64,000 bases of DNA from Formosa algae (GTDB lineage Bacteria > Bacteroidota > Bacteroidia > Flavobacteriales > Flavobacteriaceae): the NCBI RefSeq assembly GCF_001439665.1, contig NZ_LMAK01000019.1:1-64000 (forward strand). The letters are read 5' to 3'. How positions within the stretch are numbered: position 1 is the first letter of the stretch; the number at the start of each line of letters is the position of its first letter. Positions 62,774 to 64,000 of this stretch are shown one piece after another. Under the pieces are notes generated by a model, which saw only the letters and a program-made list of their open reading frames with translations, did not search any database and was not told the origin of the DNA. The translations under genes were made by a program, and so were the position numbers.

Positions 62774-64000
62774 TTAAAACGTCTCGTTTAAACGTAAATA
62801 AAATCCTGAAGTTCCGTAACTCCCCCAAGCATAATCTAACCCTAAATTAGTTCTTGCTTTCTGATTTATATTCAACCTTAATCCTACGCCATAACCCGGA
62901 TTTATATATTTAAATAAACTAATATCGTTGTCTGAGGCATTTGCAGTTGTTAGATTTAAATAGGCTACAGCCCCTAAAAGACTTGGATTCTTTTTAGAAG
63001 CATATAAATGTTTCCTGTATTCTGTTTCTGCGTATAGCATGTTTTCTCCTCTAAAACGCCCTTGTGCATAAGGTCTACCGGATTTAGCAAATTGGTCGTA
63101 ACCAATAGCAGGCAAACTCATATAGGGTAAATCTCCAGAAGTTGTAAAATTACCCCAAGCCCAAAAGCCTAAGATATTATGATTGTCTTGTGGGGTGAAA
63201 TTTAAGTAGTCGCGATATTCTAACCAAAGAGAGGTAGAGGATTTGTCGCTACCTATAAACTCAGGGTTAATTTTAAAAGAAGCATATGCATAGCGGCCCG
63301 TATAAGGATTATTTTGATTGTCTCTAGTATCATAAATACCATTTAAAGATATGCCGACTAGGGTATTGTCTTTGTTATCGAAACCATATTTTTGGTTGTA
63401 GGCATAAAAACTAGTGATTAATGGGTCTTCGCTGTCAAGATCCAACAATTGGTCGTTCATATTATAAAATTTATCAAAATGAACACCAACTCCTGCATAA
63501 ACACCGGTTTTTATCTTTTTTAAAGCAGTCTGATAAAAGCGAATAAAGTTGAATTCCATCATTTGAGCTTCATCAATGCCGTCTGAAAAACTACCGTCAT
63601 CAAATTCAAATCCGTTACCCACTAATTTAGCAGATTGTGGTCCTGTTCCCAATCCCCAAGTTGGTTGAGAGGAGTCTAAATAGCGCCAATCACTAATTAA
63701 AAACCAGTTGTTATTTTCGGTAAAAACAACATTCTTTATGGTGAAAATAGTTTGACTTTTAGTTGTAAATGCTAAACCAGCTAATGAAGATGATAATCTA
63801 GTGGTTTCTGGATCTCCTAAATAACCACTAGTTGCAGCGCCTACACCATAGATAAATCCGAATGCTGGGTTAGATCCAATAATAGGGAGCGGTGAAAAGT
63901 AAATATCTCCTTTTTCTGGGGGTTTATTTTTCTTAGCTTCTTTGGCCTCTTTTTTAGCAGCCTTTTTTTCTACTTTGGTTAATTCCTGTCCAAAAGATTG
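62774..64000 (-). CDS. Omp85/BamA-TamA-like outer-membrane protein, N-terminus outside the window
   Basis: The frame is open to the last base of the window; 408 residues are here. The first visible residues are QSFGQELTKVEKKAAKKEAK, likely just after a signal peptide, so perhaps only about 20 residues are missing. The TTG at 63652 is not the start. The C-terminal barrel with YSFASF-like strands and terminal Phe (YLRLNETF) fits the BamA/TamA surface-antigen superfamily, here without POTRA repeats. Role unknown; not the essential BamA. Confidence 0.82.
   Translation of the reverse strand, partial: QSFGQELTKVEKKAAKKEAKEAKKNKPPEKGDIYFSPLPIIGSNPAFGFIYGVGAATSGYLGDPETTRLSSSLAGLAFTTKSQTIFTIKNVVFTENNNWFLISDWRYLDSSQPTWGLGTGPQSAKLVGNGFEFDDGSFSDGIDEAQMMEFNFIRFYQTALKKIKTGVYAGVGVHFDKFYNMNDQLLDLDSEDPLITSFYAYNQKYGFDNKDNTLVGISLNGIYDTRDNQNNPYTGRYAYASFKINPEFIGSDKSSTSLWLEYRDYLNFTPQDNHNILGFWAWGNFTTSGDLPYMSLPAIGYDQFAKSGRPYAQGRFRGENMLYAETEYRKHLYASKKNPSLLGAVAYLNLTTANASDNDISLFKYINPGYGVGLRLNINQKARTNLGLDYAWGSYGTSGFYLRLNETF

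Noticed and set aside
63650-63652. TTG start for the terminal barrel gene
   Set aside because: The same frame is open and beta-barrel-like to the end of the window, so the gene is longer and truncated there.

Overview
The window is about 64 kb of an AT-rich chromosome from a marine-type member of the Flavobacteriaceae (phylum Bacteroidota). The evidence is the set of gliding genes gldA, gldB and gldC, promoters of the Bacteroidota type (TTG near -33 and TAnnTTTG near -7), an arginine operon that carries an ArgF' of the N-succinylornithine type, and the usual Bacteroidota protein families (DUF3857 transglutaminases, a GIN-domain lipoprotein, an Omp85 barrel). I saw no mobile element, CRISPR array, tRNA or rRNA. 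The assignment stops at family level because no rRNA is present.

Layout. 1-429: tail of a GapN-type aldehyde dehydrogenase. 430-790: a long arginine-operon leader. 791-9601 (+): the complete arginine operon (GNAT, argG, argC, proC, argD, argF', argB, argE, argH), ended by a bidirectional terminator. 9676-14061 (-): leuA-leuC-leuD-leuB. 14210-15760 (+): a helical-repeat protein of unknown function. 15854-22006 (+): a SAM-I riboswitch followed by metY, a triple-domain fusion (homoserine acetyltransferase, aspartokinase-like, homoserine dehydrogenase) and a metZ-like gene. 22032-28900 (+): Rrf2 regulator, cysH, a siroheme sulfite reductase with a HEPN-like tail, cobA, a ferredoxin-NADP reductase, cysE and cysM. 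28980-34064 (+): a second SAM-I riboswitch, a split metH, an 80-residue unknown and metF. 34098-36839: envelope genes and gldA. 36912-41055 (+): the aromatic operon (pheA, aminotransferase, tyrA, DAHP synthase/chorismate mutase) behind a leader-peptide attenuator. 41108-55685: translation and tRNA/rRNA-modification genes (rsgA, dtd, queA, rlmN), two DUF3857 proteins, aroA, a polyprenyl synthase and a sigma/anti-sigma/barrel set. 55729-64000: an S15 peptidase, dnaG, a response regulator, nadE, gldB, gldC and a truncated Omp85-type barrel.

How the genes work together. Most of the first 41 kb is amino-acid biosynthesis: arginine, proline, leucine, homoserine/methionine, cysteine, and phenylalanine/tyrosine. 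Regulation seems to be largely at the RNA level. Two SAM-I riboswitches stand before the methionine units. The phe and arg operons appear to use peptide leaders: a Phe/Tyr-rich 25-codon ORF, followed by an 11-bp hairpin with a T9 tract that ends two bases before pheA; and an ORF with four consecutive arginine codons, followed by a second small Arg ORF, ahead of the arginine operon. These two leaders, neither of them long enough for normal gene calling, are the most interesting signals here.

Other points worth a second look are the apparently degenerate aspartokinase domain in the met fusion, a response regulator whose phospho-acceptor Asp is Glu, a DnaG with no zinc ligands, and the absence of cysD/cysN and of a precorrin-2 dehydrogenase from the sulfur cluster.
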